Shown piece by piece: positions 1-4,828 of a stretch of DNA of 7,428 nt (position 1 is the stretch's first letter; each line of letters begins with the position of its first letter). This DNA comes from JABIAL01 sp964645825 (GTDB taxonomy: Bacteria > Patescibacteriota > Patescibacteriia > UBA1558 > GWA2-36-10): contig CAZXZY010000034.1 in NCBI GenBank assembly GCA_964645825.1, forward strand, positions 1-7,428, given 5' to 3'. A model generated the notes under the pieces. It was not told the DNA's origin and searched no databases. It saw only the letters and a program-made list of their open reading frames with translations. Both the position numbers and the translations under genes were made by a program.

Positions 1-149
1 AGTATTTTAAAATATAAAACAGTGAAAATGTCTGCCATCCCTAAAGCTCCGCCTGGATGACCAGAGCCGGCACGATGTATCATGCGGATAATATCCTGAC
101 GAATCAAATTAGCAACACTTTTTAGTTCTTTGACTGAATAATTTTTCAT
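1..149 (-). CDS. Transketolase, N-terminal subunit (5' end only; runs off the window)
   Basis: The minus strand from an ATG at 147-149 reads into the window edge and gives 49 codons. The protein begins MKNYSVKELKSVANLIRQ and continues with I-I-R-M-I-H-R-A-G-S-G-H-P-G-G-A-L-G-M-A-D-I-F. The G-S-G-H-P-G-G motif followed by A-D-I is the N-terminal signature of thiamine-diphosphate transketolases, in the region that helps bind the cofactor. In many bacteria, including CPR lineages, transketolase is split into N- and C-terminal subunits, and the short lead-in before GHPGG fits the split form, but the rest of the gene is outside the window. The enzyme moves two-carbon units in the non-oxidative pentose phosphate pathway in the cytoplasm. 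Upstream of the ATG there is only a weak purine stretch (AGAAG) and no clear Shine-Dalgarno. It is separated from the redox operon by a terminator, so it is probably its own transcription unit. Confidence 0.88.
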   Translation of the reverse strand, partial: MKNYSVKELKSVANLIRQDIIRMIHRAGSGHPGGALGMADIFTVLYFKI

Positions 150-190
150 TTTTGTTTTTATTCTTCTGAGTTTATTCTACCATTTTTTGG

Positions 191-236
191 ACAAAATAAA
201 AAACTATTCTTAGCCGACGCTTCGAGTAGTTTTTAT
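191..236 (-). terminator. Rho-independent terminator after the DsbA-VKOR-CcdA operon
   Basis: Arms ACTATTC (203-209) and GAGTAGT (224-230) pair over 7 bp with one G-U. An inner AGC/GCT pairing caps the loop, and flanking A and T runs extend the stem. On the minus strand the hairpin is followed by a T-rich tail (complement of 191-202). It lies 16 nt past the ccdA stop codon, so it most likely ends the redox operon. Its symmetry means it may also work in the other direction. Confidence 0.6.
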
Positions 237-251
237 AAGTAAAAAATATTA

Positions 252-1007
252 TTATAAATAATCTATCAATACTTCATAGTTTATAAAACCAAATAGTTTA
301 TAAAACCAAGTGATTAACAAGCCGAAATTATTAGTTAACATTAAAACACCAAGTATGATTAAAAATATTCCACCAATGATAGAGATGATTGGTAGAATTT
401 TATGTATTTTTGGTAAATAACGTAAAGCAGAGTCAATACTAAGGGCAATAATAAAAAACGGCAAACCTAGGCCTAATGAAAAGATGGCCAGTAAGAGCAT
501 GCCAGGAACAATGCCGGCTGTAGATGAAGCTAATAATAATATAGTTCCTAAGACTGGGCCAATACACGGTGTCCAGCCAAAGGCAAAGGTAGCACCAAAG
601 ATAAATGAGCTTAATGGTTTGCCGGGGTGCAGTTTATTTAAGACATTTATTTGTTTACTTTTGTTAAGAAACTGTAATCCAGGTATCTTAATAACATGGA
701 GCATAAAAATACCAAAGATGATAATAAAAATACCACCGATTCTAGCCAACCATAAACGATGGGCAGCTAAAGCGCTACCGCCTAAGGCAAATAAACTACC
801 TAAGGCAATAAAGACTATGCTAAATCCAAGAATATATAATAAACTATTGATTATTATTTTCTTTTTAACTTTTTTATCTTGTAGGTGTTCAGGAGTCAGA
901 GAAACACCGCTGATAAAACCCAAATAACTTGGCACTAAAGGTAGAGTGCAAGGAGCTAAGAAAGTTAGTAAGCCAGCAATAAAAGCTGGAATAATAAGTT
1001 CAAGCAT
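252..1007 (-). CDS. ccdA: CcdA/DsbD-type transmembrane thiol-disulfide electron carrier
   Basis: 251 aa, a usual length for the CcdA family. These inner-membrane proteins carry reducing equivalents from cytoplasmic thioredoxin to thiol proteins outside the membrane. The two hallmark cysteines are present: C20 in L-A-P-C-T-L-P-L-V-P-S-Y and C148 in F-G-W-T-P-C-I-G-P. In the family this pair forms the disulfide that is reduced and re-oxidised. About six hydrophobic segments are visible (roughly 5-33, 52-75, 88-105, 134-160, 165-190, 203-225), in the two-fold repeat arrangement expected. It starts 5 nt after the VKOR stop codon, so the two are almost certainly co-transcribed. No thioredoxin-like domain is fused to it, so its external partner must be another protein; the neighbouring DsbA-like proteins are candidates. 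The start gives a normal first membrane segment. Confidence 0.9.
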   Translation of the reverse strand: MLELIIPAFIAGLLTFLAPCTLPLVPSYLGFISGVSLTPEHLQDKKVKKKIIINSLLYILGFSIVFIALGSLFALGGSALAAHRLWLARIGGIFIIIFGIFMLHVIKIPGLQFLNKSKQINVLNKLHPGKPLSSFIFGATFAFGWTPCIGPVLGTILLLASSTAGIVPGMLLLAIFSLGLGLPFFIIALSIDSALRYLPKIHKILPIISIIGGIFLIILGVLMLTNNFGLLITWFYKLFGFINYEVLIDYL

Positions 1008-1012
1008 AGTTA

Positions 1013-1465
1013 TTATTTTATATCTACTTGATTGATTTTATTTTTCCAAATAAAAATACTAAGTATGAACAATACTGTTGATGTTAAAGCAGAGCCCATG
1101 CAATAGATGCAGATAGATTTGATAACAATTAGTTGTAAATATACTAGCCAAATGGAAAATAGTAAGCCAATAGAAGGTAGCCAGGCTAAAGCATTGATGG
1201 CGAGTTTATTTTTATGTTGGATATATATAAGAGCACTGACTAGGATGCTTAAGTAGAAAAAAGCTCCTAGCAAGGCCACAGGGATTCCAAAAATATTTGA
1301 ATAAGGGCTACTTAAAACATCTTGGCAACCAGTTATGGTAGAACAATTAATCGTACCAACAAAATATTTGACAGTCAGAAAAATAGAATCTAAAAATCCA
1401 ACTAGACTGATTAGCACGAATCCAATTAGTAAAAATTTATTTATTTTGAAATTGTAAAATTGCAT
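1013..1465 (-). CDS. Vitamin K epoxide reductase (VKOR) family membrane oxidase
   Basis: 150 aa with four predicted membrane segments (about 11-33, 60-82, 92-113, 124-141). It has the cysteine layout of bacterial VKOR: a loop pair C41-x5-C47 in N-C-S-T-I-T-G-C, a serine pair at S52-S53, and the active CxxC C119-I-Y-C122. In this family the CxxC hands electrons from a DsbA-like partner to a membrane quinone, so VKOR replaces DsbB as the re-oxidant of DsbA. The first 29 nt overlap the end of the upstream DsbA-like gene in another frame, which is strong evidence of translational coupling and of a matched pair. The start at 1465 leaves a short basic N-terminus before membrane segment 1. A later GTG at 1418-1420 (codon 16 of this frame) would cut into that segment. 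CPR genomes often lack respiratory chains, so the final electron acceptor is unclear. Confidence 0.9.
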   Translation of the reverse strand: MQFYNFKINKFLLIGFVLISLVGFLDSIFLTVKYFVGTINCSTITGCQDVLSSPYSNIFGIPVALLGAFFYLSILVSALIYIQHKNKLAINALAWLPSIGLLFSIWLVYLQLIVIKSICIYCMGSALTSTVLFILSIFIWKNKINQVDIK

Positions 1466-2078
1466 TTTTAAATTGGTTATAACTTCTTGGATTATTTATT
1501 TTTTGTCCGTTAACAAAGAAACTAGGTGTGCTATTAACTTCATCTAGATTACCATTATTGATGTCGCTTTGAATTTTCTTTTTAACCTTAGAACTTTTTA
1601 GATCGTTCACAAACCATTCTGTGTTTAAGCCTAGTTCTTGAGCGTAGGAGATAAAAATATCTTCCGCTTGATCATTATTGGACCAAGCTAGCTGATTTTC
1701 AAATAACAAATCGTGCATTTCCCAAAATTTTCCTTGTAAGGCAGCTGCTTCTGCAGCGGTTGCTGCAAGCCGAGCTTGTGGGTGGGATTTTTCCAAGGGA
1801 AAGTGACGATAGATTAATTTAATTTCATCACCCACGTCTTCTGTTAATTGTTTAGTCAAAGCATAATAAGTGCGACAAGCTGGACATTGAAAATCACTAT
1901 ACTCTACAACAGTTATTGTAGCCTCTGGGTTACCTTTTATATTTTCATTAGTAGTAAGTTCAGATTGACTTTCATTAGATGAGTTAGGACTAGCTAAACT
2001 GATCATGCCCCAAGTTAATAAAACAAGGCAGATGATAGACGCTAGCCAAAATAATATATTTTTTGTTTGTTTATGCAT
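1437..2078 (-). CDS. DsbA-like thiol oxidoreductase (membrane-anchored, CPAC active site)
   Basis: 213 aa. A hydrophobic segment at about 8-29 is a signal anchor or signal peptide, followed by a linker rich in Ser, Asn and Glu (30-48). Next comes a thioredoxin-fold domain with a DsbA-type helical insert. The active site is C65-P-A-C68 after V-V-E-Y-S-D-F-Q, and the cis-proline loop is S-T184-P185-S-F-F-V-N-G. R-H-F-P-L at 91-95 is typical of this family (thioredoxin_4/DSBA). It should introduce or shuffle disulfides in exported proteins, and the overlapping VKOR gene encodes its likely re-oxidant. It is the first gene of the operon. There is no Shine-Dalgarno before the ATG, and a TATAAT sequence lies only 12 nt upstream, so the mRNA may be nearly leaderless. 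Confidence 0.9.
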   Translation of the reverse strand: MHKQTKNILFWLASIICLVLLTWGMISLASPNSSNESQSELTTNENIKGNPEATITVVEYSDFQCPACRTYYALTKQLTEDVGDEIKLIYRHFPLEKSHPQARLAATAAEAAALQGKFWEMHDLLFENQLAWSNNDQAEDIFISYAQELGLNTEWFVNDLKSSKVKKKIQSDINNGNLDEVNSTPSFFVNGQKINNPRSYNQFKNAILQFQNK

Positions 2079-2090
2079 AAAGTATATAAA

Positions 2091-2120
2091 ATTATATTAA
2101 TTAAAATGTTAGATTAATAA
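2091..2120 (-). promoter_or_regulatory. Possible promoter of the DsbA-VKOR-CcdA operon
   Basis: On the minus strand a TATAAT lies at 2096-2091, with a weak -35 (TTATTA, 2120-2115) 18 nt upstream. Transcription would begin about 5 nt before the ATG at 2078. The -35 match is poor in an AT-rich stretch, so confidence is modest. The position between an upstream terminator and the first gene is right. Confidence 0.4.
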
Positions 2121-2141
2121 TAACAATAATCGTTTTATTGG

Positions 2142-2181
2142 TAAAGAAAAACCCTGCCTTAGGATAAGCCCATGGCAGGGT
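2142..2181 (-). terminator. Strong Rho-independent terminator after the second DsbA-like gene
   Basis: A perfect 8-bp stem is formed by ACCCTGCC (2151-2158) and GGCAGGGT (2174-2181), with a 15-nt loop. Read on the minus strand it is followed by TTTTTCTTT. It starts about 20 nt beyond the stop codon of the 2203-2934 gene and separates it from the operon beginning at 2078. Confidence 0.9.
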
Positions 2182-2202
2182 ATAAAATTATTTGAGATTA
2201 AA

Positions 2203-2934
2203 TTATTTTAATAGTTTATCTAATTCAATGGATACTTGTTCAAGTGGTAAAGCACCATTAATTGGAATTAATTGATCACCAGCAACAATTATTGAATATG
2301 GTGTGCCACGAGCGCCAGCACCAACAGCTTCTTTGATTTGGTCTTGTACTTTTTCAGCAAATTGGCCAGAATCTAGACAGCTTTGAAATTTATTAACATC
2401 AATACCAATTGAACCGGCTACCTTGCCTAAATCAGCTGTCGCTGTTTTGGTTCCAAATAATTTATCTAGGAATTCCCAGAATTTATCATTACCACCTAAG
2501 TCACCAACACATTCAGCTGCTTCAGATTTTACATGAGCTTCGGGATGAAGTTGAGCTAGCGGGAAGTGTCTAAAGACCAAATTAACTTGCCCGTCATACT
2601 TATCCAAAACTTGCTTAGTAGTGTCATGAAATCTAGTACAAAATGGGCAATCGATATCAGAAAATTCAACGATAGTAATTTCAGCATTTTCATCGCCTCT
2701 GATCCAATCATTTTCAGTGACCTCTTTTATAGTAATGCCATTATTAACTATTTGTTCAGCTGGCTTAACAACCTCATTAGAAGCTTTAGTACCAACACCC
2801 TTGCTGACCACTAAACCGATCATGACAAAAAAACCAATTGCAAACATGATACCTAGACCGCCTAACAAGCCTACTTTAAAAGCAGAGCGTGGAGATAGAG
2901 CGTCTAGGAATTTTTTATTATATTGTTCTTCCAT
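2203..2934 (-). CDS. DsbA-like thiol oxidoreductase (N-terminal membrane anchor, CPFC active site)
   Basis: 243 aa. A charged cytoplasmic N-terminus (1-20) is followed by one membrane segment (about 21-45), a linker, then a DsbA/thioredoxin_4 domain (about 68-243). The active site is C96-P-F-C99 in F-S-D-I-D-C-P-F-C-T-R-F, the family R-H-F-P-L motif is at 122-126, and the cis-proline is in G-T211-P212-Y. Two extra cysteines, C142 and C186, lie in the helical insert and could form a structural disulfide. It is a paralogue of the 1437-2078 protein but is transcribed alone, between its own promoter and terminator. A different CxxC dipeptide (PF rather than PA) usually means a different redox potential, so the two may divide oxidation and isomerisation or reduction. 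That division is inference. No clear Shine-Dalgarno is present, only an A-rich stretch. Confidence 0.9.
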   Translation of the reverse strand: MEEQYNKKFLDALSPRSAFKVGLLGGLGIMFAIGFFVMIGLVVSKGVGTKASNEVVKPAEQIVNNGITIKEVTENDWIRGDENAEITIVEFSDIDCPFCTRFHDTTKQVLDKYDGQVNLVFRHFPLAQLHPEAHVKSEAAECVGDLGGNDKFWEFLDKLFGTKTATADLGKVAGSIGIDVNKFQSCLDSGQFAEKVQDQIKEAVGAGARGTPYSIIVAGDQLIPINGALPLEQVSIELDKLLK

Positions 2935-2970
2935 ATTTTTCTTTTTAATAGTAAATAATTATGTTTGTCT

Positions 2971-3000
2971 ATTATAACAGATTATTAATAAATAAGGCAA
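2971..3000 (-). promoter_or_regulatory. Promoter of the 2203-2934 DsbA-like gene
   Basis: On the minus strand TTGCCT (3000-2995) is followed after 18 nt by TATAAT (2976-2971). A TG one base before the -10 gives an extended -10 (TGTTATAAT). The -35 box ends two bases from the stop codon of the alkyltransferase gene. The predicted 5' leader is about 30 nt. Confidence 0.72.
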
Positions 3001-3001
3001 A

Positions 3002-3283
3002 TTATTTATTAAGCTTATGGTCTTTGATTTTCCAACCCTCGGCTTTGAGTTTTTTGATCTTAGCAGCGGTGCCATAAGCAAAACCTCCTAAGCCATAATT
3101 ACTAGCTATCACTCGATGACAGGGAACGTGACTTGGGTTAGGATTATTATGCATCAGATTGCCAACAGCCCGGTAAGCGCGTGGTGAGCCAGCTAATTCG
3201 GCCACCTCCTTATAACTCAGCACTTCGCCTTTAGGGATTTGACTAACAATATGATATACTTTTTCTCTAAAAGTTTTAGGCAT
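3002..3283 (-). CDS. One-domain O6-alkylguanine-DNA alkyltransferase (MGMT/Ogt family)
   Basis: 93 aa from the ATG at 3283. It covers only the C-terminal DNA-binding and catalytic domain of the family: F-R-E-K-V-Y...P-K-G-E-V-L-S-Y-K-E-V-A (start of the helix-turn-helix), S-P-R-A-Y-R-A-V-G (the arginine-finger helix), H-N-N-P-N-P and V-P-C55-H-R-V-I. The acceptor cysteine is kept, unlike alkyltransferase-like proteins that have Trp there, so it may still remove alkyl groups from guanine O6. The usual N-terminal domain is missing. The tail G-L-G-G-F-A-Y-G-T-A-A-K-I-K-K-L-K differs from the standard S-G-G-L-x-x-K. An in-frame ATG at 3307 is unlikely to be the start: it lies upstream of the -10 box, between the promoter elements. 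A promoter placed so that transcription begins at the A of the 3283 ATG predicts a leaderless mRNA. Confidence 0.88.
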   Translation of the reverse strand: MPKTFREKVYHIVSQIPKGEVLSYKEVAELAGSPRAYRAVGNLMHNNPNPSHVPCHRVIASNYGLGGFAYGTAAKIKKLKAEGWKIKDHKLNK

Positions 3284-3289
3284 GGTTTT

Positions 3290-3318
3290 ATTATAGCAAA
3301 GGATCATTAGCTTGACAA
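3290..3318 (-). promoter_or_regulatory. Promoter of the alkyltransferase gene (predicted leaderless)
   Basis: On the minus strand TTGTCA (3318-3313) is followed after exactly 17 nt by a perfect TATAAT (3295-3290). Transcription starting about 7 nt beyond would begin at the ATG at 3283. Its -35 overlaps the -35 of the opposite promoter. Confidence 0.8.
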
Positions 3319-3340
3319 AAGTTATATTATATGCTATTAT
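3312..3340 (+). promoter_or_regulatory. Promoter of the 3D-domain protein gene
   Basis: TTGACA (3312-3317), 17 nt, then TATTAT (3335-3340), preceded by TGC (extended -10). The predicted start is about 3347, giving a 34-nt leader. The arrangement (perfect -35, 17-nt spacer, TGC before the -10) matches the two promoters at 3955 and 4039. Confidence 0.82.
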
Positions 3341-3349
3341 TAGACTATT

Positions 3350-3367
3350 AAAGCCCGAAAGGGTTTT
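3350..3367 (+). promoter_or_regulatory. 5'-end hairpin with GAAA tetraloop in the 3D-protein leader
   Basis: AAAGCCC (3350-3356), a GAAA tetraloop and GGGTTTT (3361-3367) form a 7-bp stem with one G-U, followed by more T residues. It looks like an intrinsic terminator but begins only about 3 nt from the predicted transcript end. That is too close for normal termination, so a 5'-stabilising stem or an element limiting ribosome access seems more likely. Confidence 0.5.
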
Positions 3368-3380
3368 TTAATTTAATCTT

Positions 3381-3899
3381 ATGTTAAAAAATCAAATTAT
3401 CAATAAAATTCGTTTAAAAAGCTGGAAAAAAAGCCTTGTTTTAGGTGTTTTCCTAGGATTAGTGCTTATTTTAGATTTTCCTCAGATTGTTTTTTCGCAA
3501 GGATTAGGTAAAATCTACACTCAAGAGAGCCAAATTGGCCCTCGTCCAGGAATTAGCATTAGAGCTTTTTATGATGGTCCTACTTTACCTAATATTAGCC
3601 AAAGAAGTGCTAGAACTACTATGAATATTACCGTAACTTCATATAATTCAGAACCAGGACAAACTGATGATACTCCTTTTATTACTGCTTTTAATACTCA
3701 TGTTCGTGATGGTATTGTAGCGACAAACTTCTTAGCAAAGGGCACTTTAGTGCGTTTTCCAGATGAATTCGGTGATAAAACCTTTGTAGTAGAGGATAGA
3801 ATGAATAGCCGTTATCATTATCGGATGGATATTTGGATGGAAAATAAGCAAGATTCTAAGAATTTTGGTGTTAAATATCTAAAAATGGAAATTTTATAA
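3381..3899 (+). CDS. Secreted 3D-domain protein
   Basis: 172 aa. A basic N-terminus and a hydrophobic run (about 18-38), ending before V-F-S-Q, form a signal peptide or anchor. After a spacer comes a 3D domain (about 82-172), named for three conserved aspartates. The visible core is M-N-I-T-V-T-S-Y, then D110-G-I-V-A-T-N-F-L-A-K-G-T-L-V-R-F-P, then F-V-V-E-D139-R-M...R-M-D150-I-W-M and F-G-V at the end. 3D domains are double-psi beta-barrels like those of MltA and Rpf/YabE-type cell-wall proteins. A role in binding or cleaving peptidoglycan outside the membrane is therefore plausible, but not shown for this short form. No Shine-Dalgarno precedes the ATG. It is monocistronic: an upstream divergent promoter and a strong terminator 25 nt after the stop codon bracket it. 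Confidence 0.85.
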   Translation: MLKNQIINKIRLKSWKKSLVLGVFLGLVLILDFPQIVFSQGLGKIYTQESQIGPRPGISIRAFYDGPTLPNISQRSARTTMNITVTSYNSEPGQTDDTPFITAFNTHVRDGIVATNFLAKGTLVRFPDEFGDKTFVVEDRMNSRYHYRMDIWMENKQDSKNFGVKYLKMEIL

Positions 3900-3923
3900 T
3901 TTATATATAATAGATATATTTAG

Positions 3924-3948
3924 AAAGCCCCTATTTTAGGGGCTTTTT
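3924..3948 (+). terminator. Rho-independent terminator after the 3D-protein gene
   Basis: AAAGCCCCTA (3924-3933) pairs with TAGGGGCTTT (3937-3946), a perfect 10-bp stem with a TTT loop, followed by more T residues. It isolates the 3D gene from the promoters that begin at 3955. Confidence 0.93.
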
Positions 3949-3954
3949 GCTTAC

Positions 3955-3983
3955 TTGACAGAATCAATATAATGTGCTATACT
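3955..3983 (+). promoter_or_regulatory. Small-gene cassette promoter P1
   Basis: TTGACA (3955-3960), a 17-nt spacer and TATACT (3978-3983) with TGC before it. It begins 7 nt after the previous terminator stem ends. The predicted start is about 3990. Together with P2 it forms a tandem pair spaced 84 bp apart. Confidence 0.85.
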
Positions 3984-4038
3984 TATATTATCGTTAAAAA
4001 ACATTAAGAAATACCATATAGCGTTTAAGCATATTGAC

Positions 4039-4067
4039 TTGACAAGATATGGAAAGTATGCTATAAT
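4039..4067 (+). promoter_or_regulatory. Small-gene cassette promoter P2 (perfect consensus)
   Basis: TTGACA (4039-4044), a 17-nt spacer and TATAAT (4062-4067) with TGC before the -10 and an AT-rich start region. The predicted start is about 4074. This matches the consensus as well as the 23S promoter at 6372-6400 does, so strong transcription of the downstream region is expected. Confidence 0.9.
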
Positions 4068-4093
4068 GTAATTATAAAAATAAAAACAAATAA

Positions 4094-4103
4094 TCTTTAA
4101 CAA
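4094..4103 (+). promoter_or_regulatory. boxA-like antitermination sequence
   Basis: TCTTTAACAA, about 20 nt after the P2 start, is identical to the core of the E. coli rRNA boxA, the NusB-NusE binding site that lets polymerase pass terminators. It precedes an attenuator-like terminator and four hairpin-rich intergenic regions. Ten bases in AT-rich DNA can match by chance, so the call rests mostly on position. Confidence 0.4.
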
Positions 4104-4159
4104 CTTAAATACTTTTGGGAGAGAGTAATTATAAGTAAAGATCAGTTTTTTGCTTATAG

Positions 4160-4228
4160 CCAATGTTTATCAAGGGTGATGGACATTGGGAGTCTCTCTA
4201 GGATTCCCAGTGTTTATCACCTTTTTTG
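4160..4228 (+). promoter_or_regulatory. Three-segment transcription attenuator in the cassette leader
   Basis: Segment 1 (CCAATGTTTATCA, 4160-4172) and segment 3 (CCAGTGTTTATCA, 4207-4219) are near-identical. Segment 2 between them (TGATGGACATTGG, 4177-4189) is complementary to both. Pairing 2:3 extends to GGTGAT/ATCACC and ACATTGGGA/TCCCAGTGT and is followed by TTTTTTG (4222-4228), a complete intrinsic terminator. Pairing 1:2 (CCAATGT/ACATTGG with ATCA/TGAT inside) would block it. Both states have the same TT/GG internal loop. This is the layout of an on/off attenuator. The effector is unknown; no convincing leader peptide or known riboswitch is visible. A GGGAGAGAG stretch (4117-4125) can also pair with CTCTCT in the terminator loop (4194-4199). 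Confidence 0.7.
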
Positions 4229-4246
4229 TTTGATCGGGAGGTAAAT

Positions 4247-4333
4247 GTAGAGGAGAGAGTAAATTTAAAAATATCTGGCTAAAAGTAATAAATTTTAAAG
4301 CCAACCGTATTTTTAAGAAAAAGGCTTCTCTAC
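4247..4333 (+). promoter_or_regulatory. Long leader hairpin before the first small gene
   Basis: Three nested stems are visible: GTAGAGGAG (4247-4255) with CTTCTCTAC (4325-4333); TTAAAAATA (4265-4273) with TATTTTTAA (4308-4316); and TGGCT (4276-4280) with AGCCA (4299-4303). Together they form an extended imperfect hairpin of about 87 nt. It lies between the attenuator and the first ribosome binding site. Its function is unknown; candidates are mRNA protection or a protein-binding site. Confidence 0.55.
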
Positions 4334-4341
4334 AGTTATTT

Positions 4342-4380
4342 CTTGGTCAAAATGATCAAGATTGCACATTACAAAGGAGG
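4342..4380 (+). promoter_or_regulatory. Small hairpin plus strong Shine-Dalgarno of the first small gene
   Basis: CTTGGTCA (4342-4349) pairs with TGATCAAG (4353-4360) over 8 bp with an AAA loop. After 12 nt comes AAAGGAGG (4373-4380), 5 nt before the ATG at 4386. The spacing selects the 4386 start over the in-frame ATG at 4362, which has no ribosome binding site. Confidence 0.7.
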
Positions 4381-4385
4381 ACCCG

Positions 4386-4688
4386 ATGTTTTTAAATAGA
4401 CTTGTTATTTATTTGATTGCGTTGGTAGCCATGGTTAATTTAACTATAGCCAAGCCCAGCCCAGCAGATAGTCTAAGTGGACGGCACAAAATTATCGCTG
4501 TTGATAGTTTAGACATCACCGACAGTCTAGTTGGTGTTCAAACTGTTATTGAAAGTCCGGTTACTCAGGTTGTTACCGACAATTTAATCACTGCCAGTGA
4601 TTATGAGACTCCCGGTTGGTTAATCTTTTTGTGCGCACTGATTATATTTGTAATCTTTGTGTGCTCCATGGCATGGTTAGCAACTTAG
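4386..4688 (+). CDS. Small membrane protein, unknown function (cassette gene 1)
   Basis: 100 aa; I do not recognise a family. A signal peptide or first membrane segment spans about 5-22 and could be cleaved near T-I-A before K-P-S-P-A-D-S. The middle (23-75) is polar, Asp/Ser/Val/Thr-rich and probably extracellular, with a loose repeat (V-D-S-L-D-I-T-D-S-L). A second membrane segment spans 77-97 (W-L-I-F-L-C-A-L-I-I-F-V-I-F-V-C) and contains two cysteines. The start is fixed by AAAGGAGG. The first stop (TAG) is followed by further in-frame stops at 4692, 4698 and 4701. It is the first of four small genes on the same strand, each followed by the same hairpin element and controlled by P1/P2 and the attenuator. 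A small envelope protein is the safest description. Confidence 0.8.
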   Translation: MFLNRLVIYLIALVAMVNLTIAKPSPADSLSGRHKIIAVDSLDITDSLVGVQTVIESPVTQVVTDNLITASDYETPGWLIFLCALIIFVIFVCSMAWLAT

Positions 4689-4697
4689 AAATAGGTC

Positions 4698-4731
4698 TAA
4701 TAGATTTTTTAGGAAGTTTTATCTACTTGTA
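4698..4731 (+). repeat. 34-nt exact direct repeat, copy 1 (second at 5264-5297)
   Basis: The sequence starting TAATAGATTTTTTAGG and ending ATCTACTTGTA is identical at 4698-4731 and 5264-5297. At 5264 its first three bases are the gene 2 stop codon. At 4698 they are a second, in-frame stop downstream of gene 1. The right halves of both hairpins A also share 21 identical bases. This points to recent copying of the gene-end/element junction. Confidence 0.9.
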
Positions 4732-4793
4732 ACCCCACTTACAAAACTTCCTCTTTTCCAAGACTATAAAATACTTTGTGGTTTTAGAAAAGA
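4711..4793 (+). repeat. A/B tandem-hairpin element, copy 1
   Basis: Hairpin A: AGGAAGTTTT (4711-4720) pairs with AAAACTTCCT (4743-4752), with an inner GTAA/TTAC and an 8-nt bulge. Hairpin B follows directly: TCTTTTC (4752-4758) pairs with GAAAAGA (4787-4793). After one C/A mismatch (4759/4786) AAGACTATAAA (4760-4770) pairs with TTTGTGGTTTT (4775-4785), closing a 4-nt loop. It starts 22 nt after the gene 1 stop and ends 23 nt before the gene 2 Shine-Dalgarno. Confidence 0.82.
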
Positions 4794-4828
4794 ATTTGTA
4801 CACTACAACCTAGATAAAGGAGAAAATT

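Noticed and set aside
484..2977. Plus-strand open frames at 484-927, 2566-2814 and 2717-2977
   Set aside because: All are antisense shadows of ccdA and the second DsbA-like gene, which have clear family motifs.
3951..4163. Minus-strand open frame of 70 codons
   Set aside because: It overlaps both cassette promoters and the boxA-like site, has no ribosome binding site, and its Phe/Tyr/Ile-rich product looks like translated AT-rich DNA.
4163..4201. Possible 12-codon leader peptide inside the attenuator (M-F-I-K-G-D-G-H-W-E-S-L)
   Set aside because: There is no Shine-Dalgarno, no run of one regulatory codon, and it overlaps segments 1 and 2 themselves; chance is the simpler explanation.
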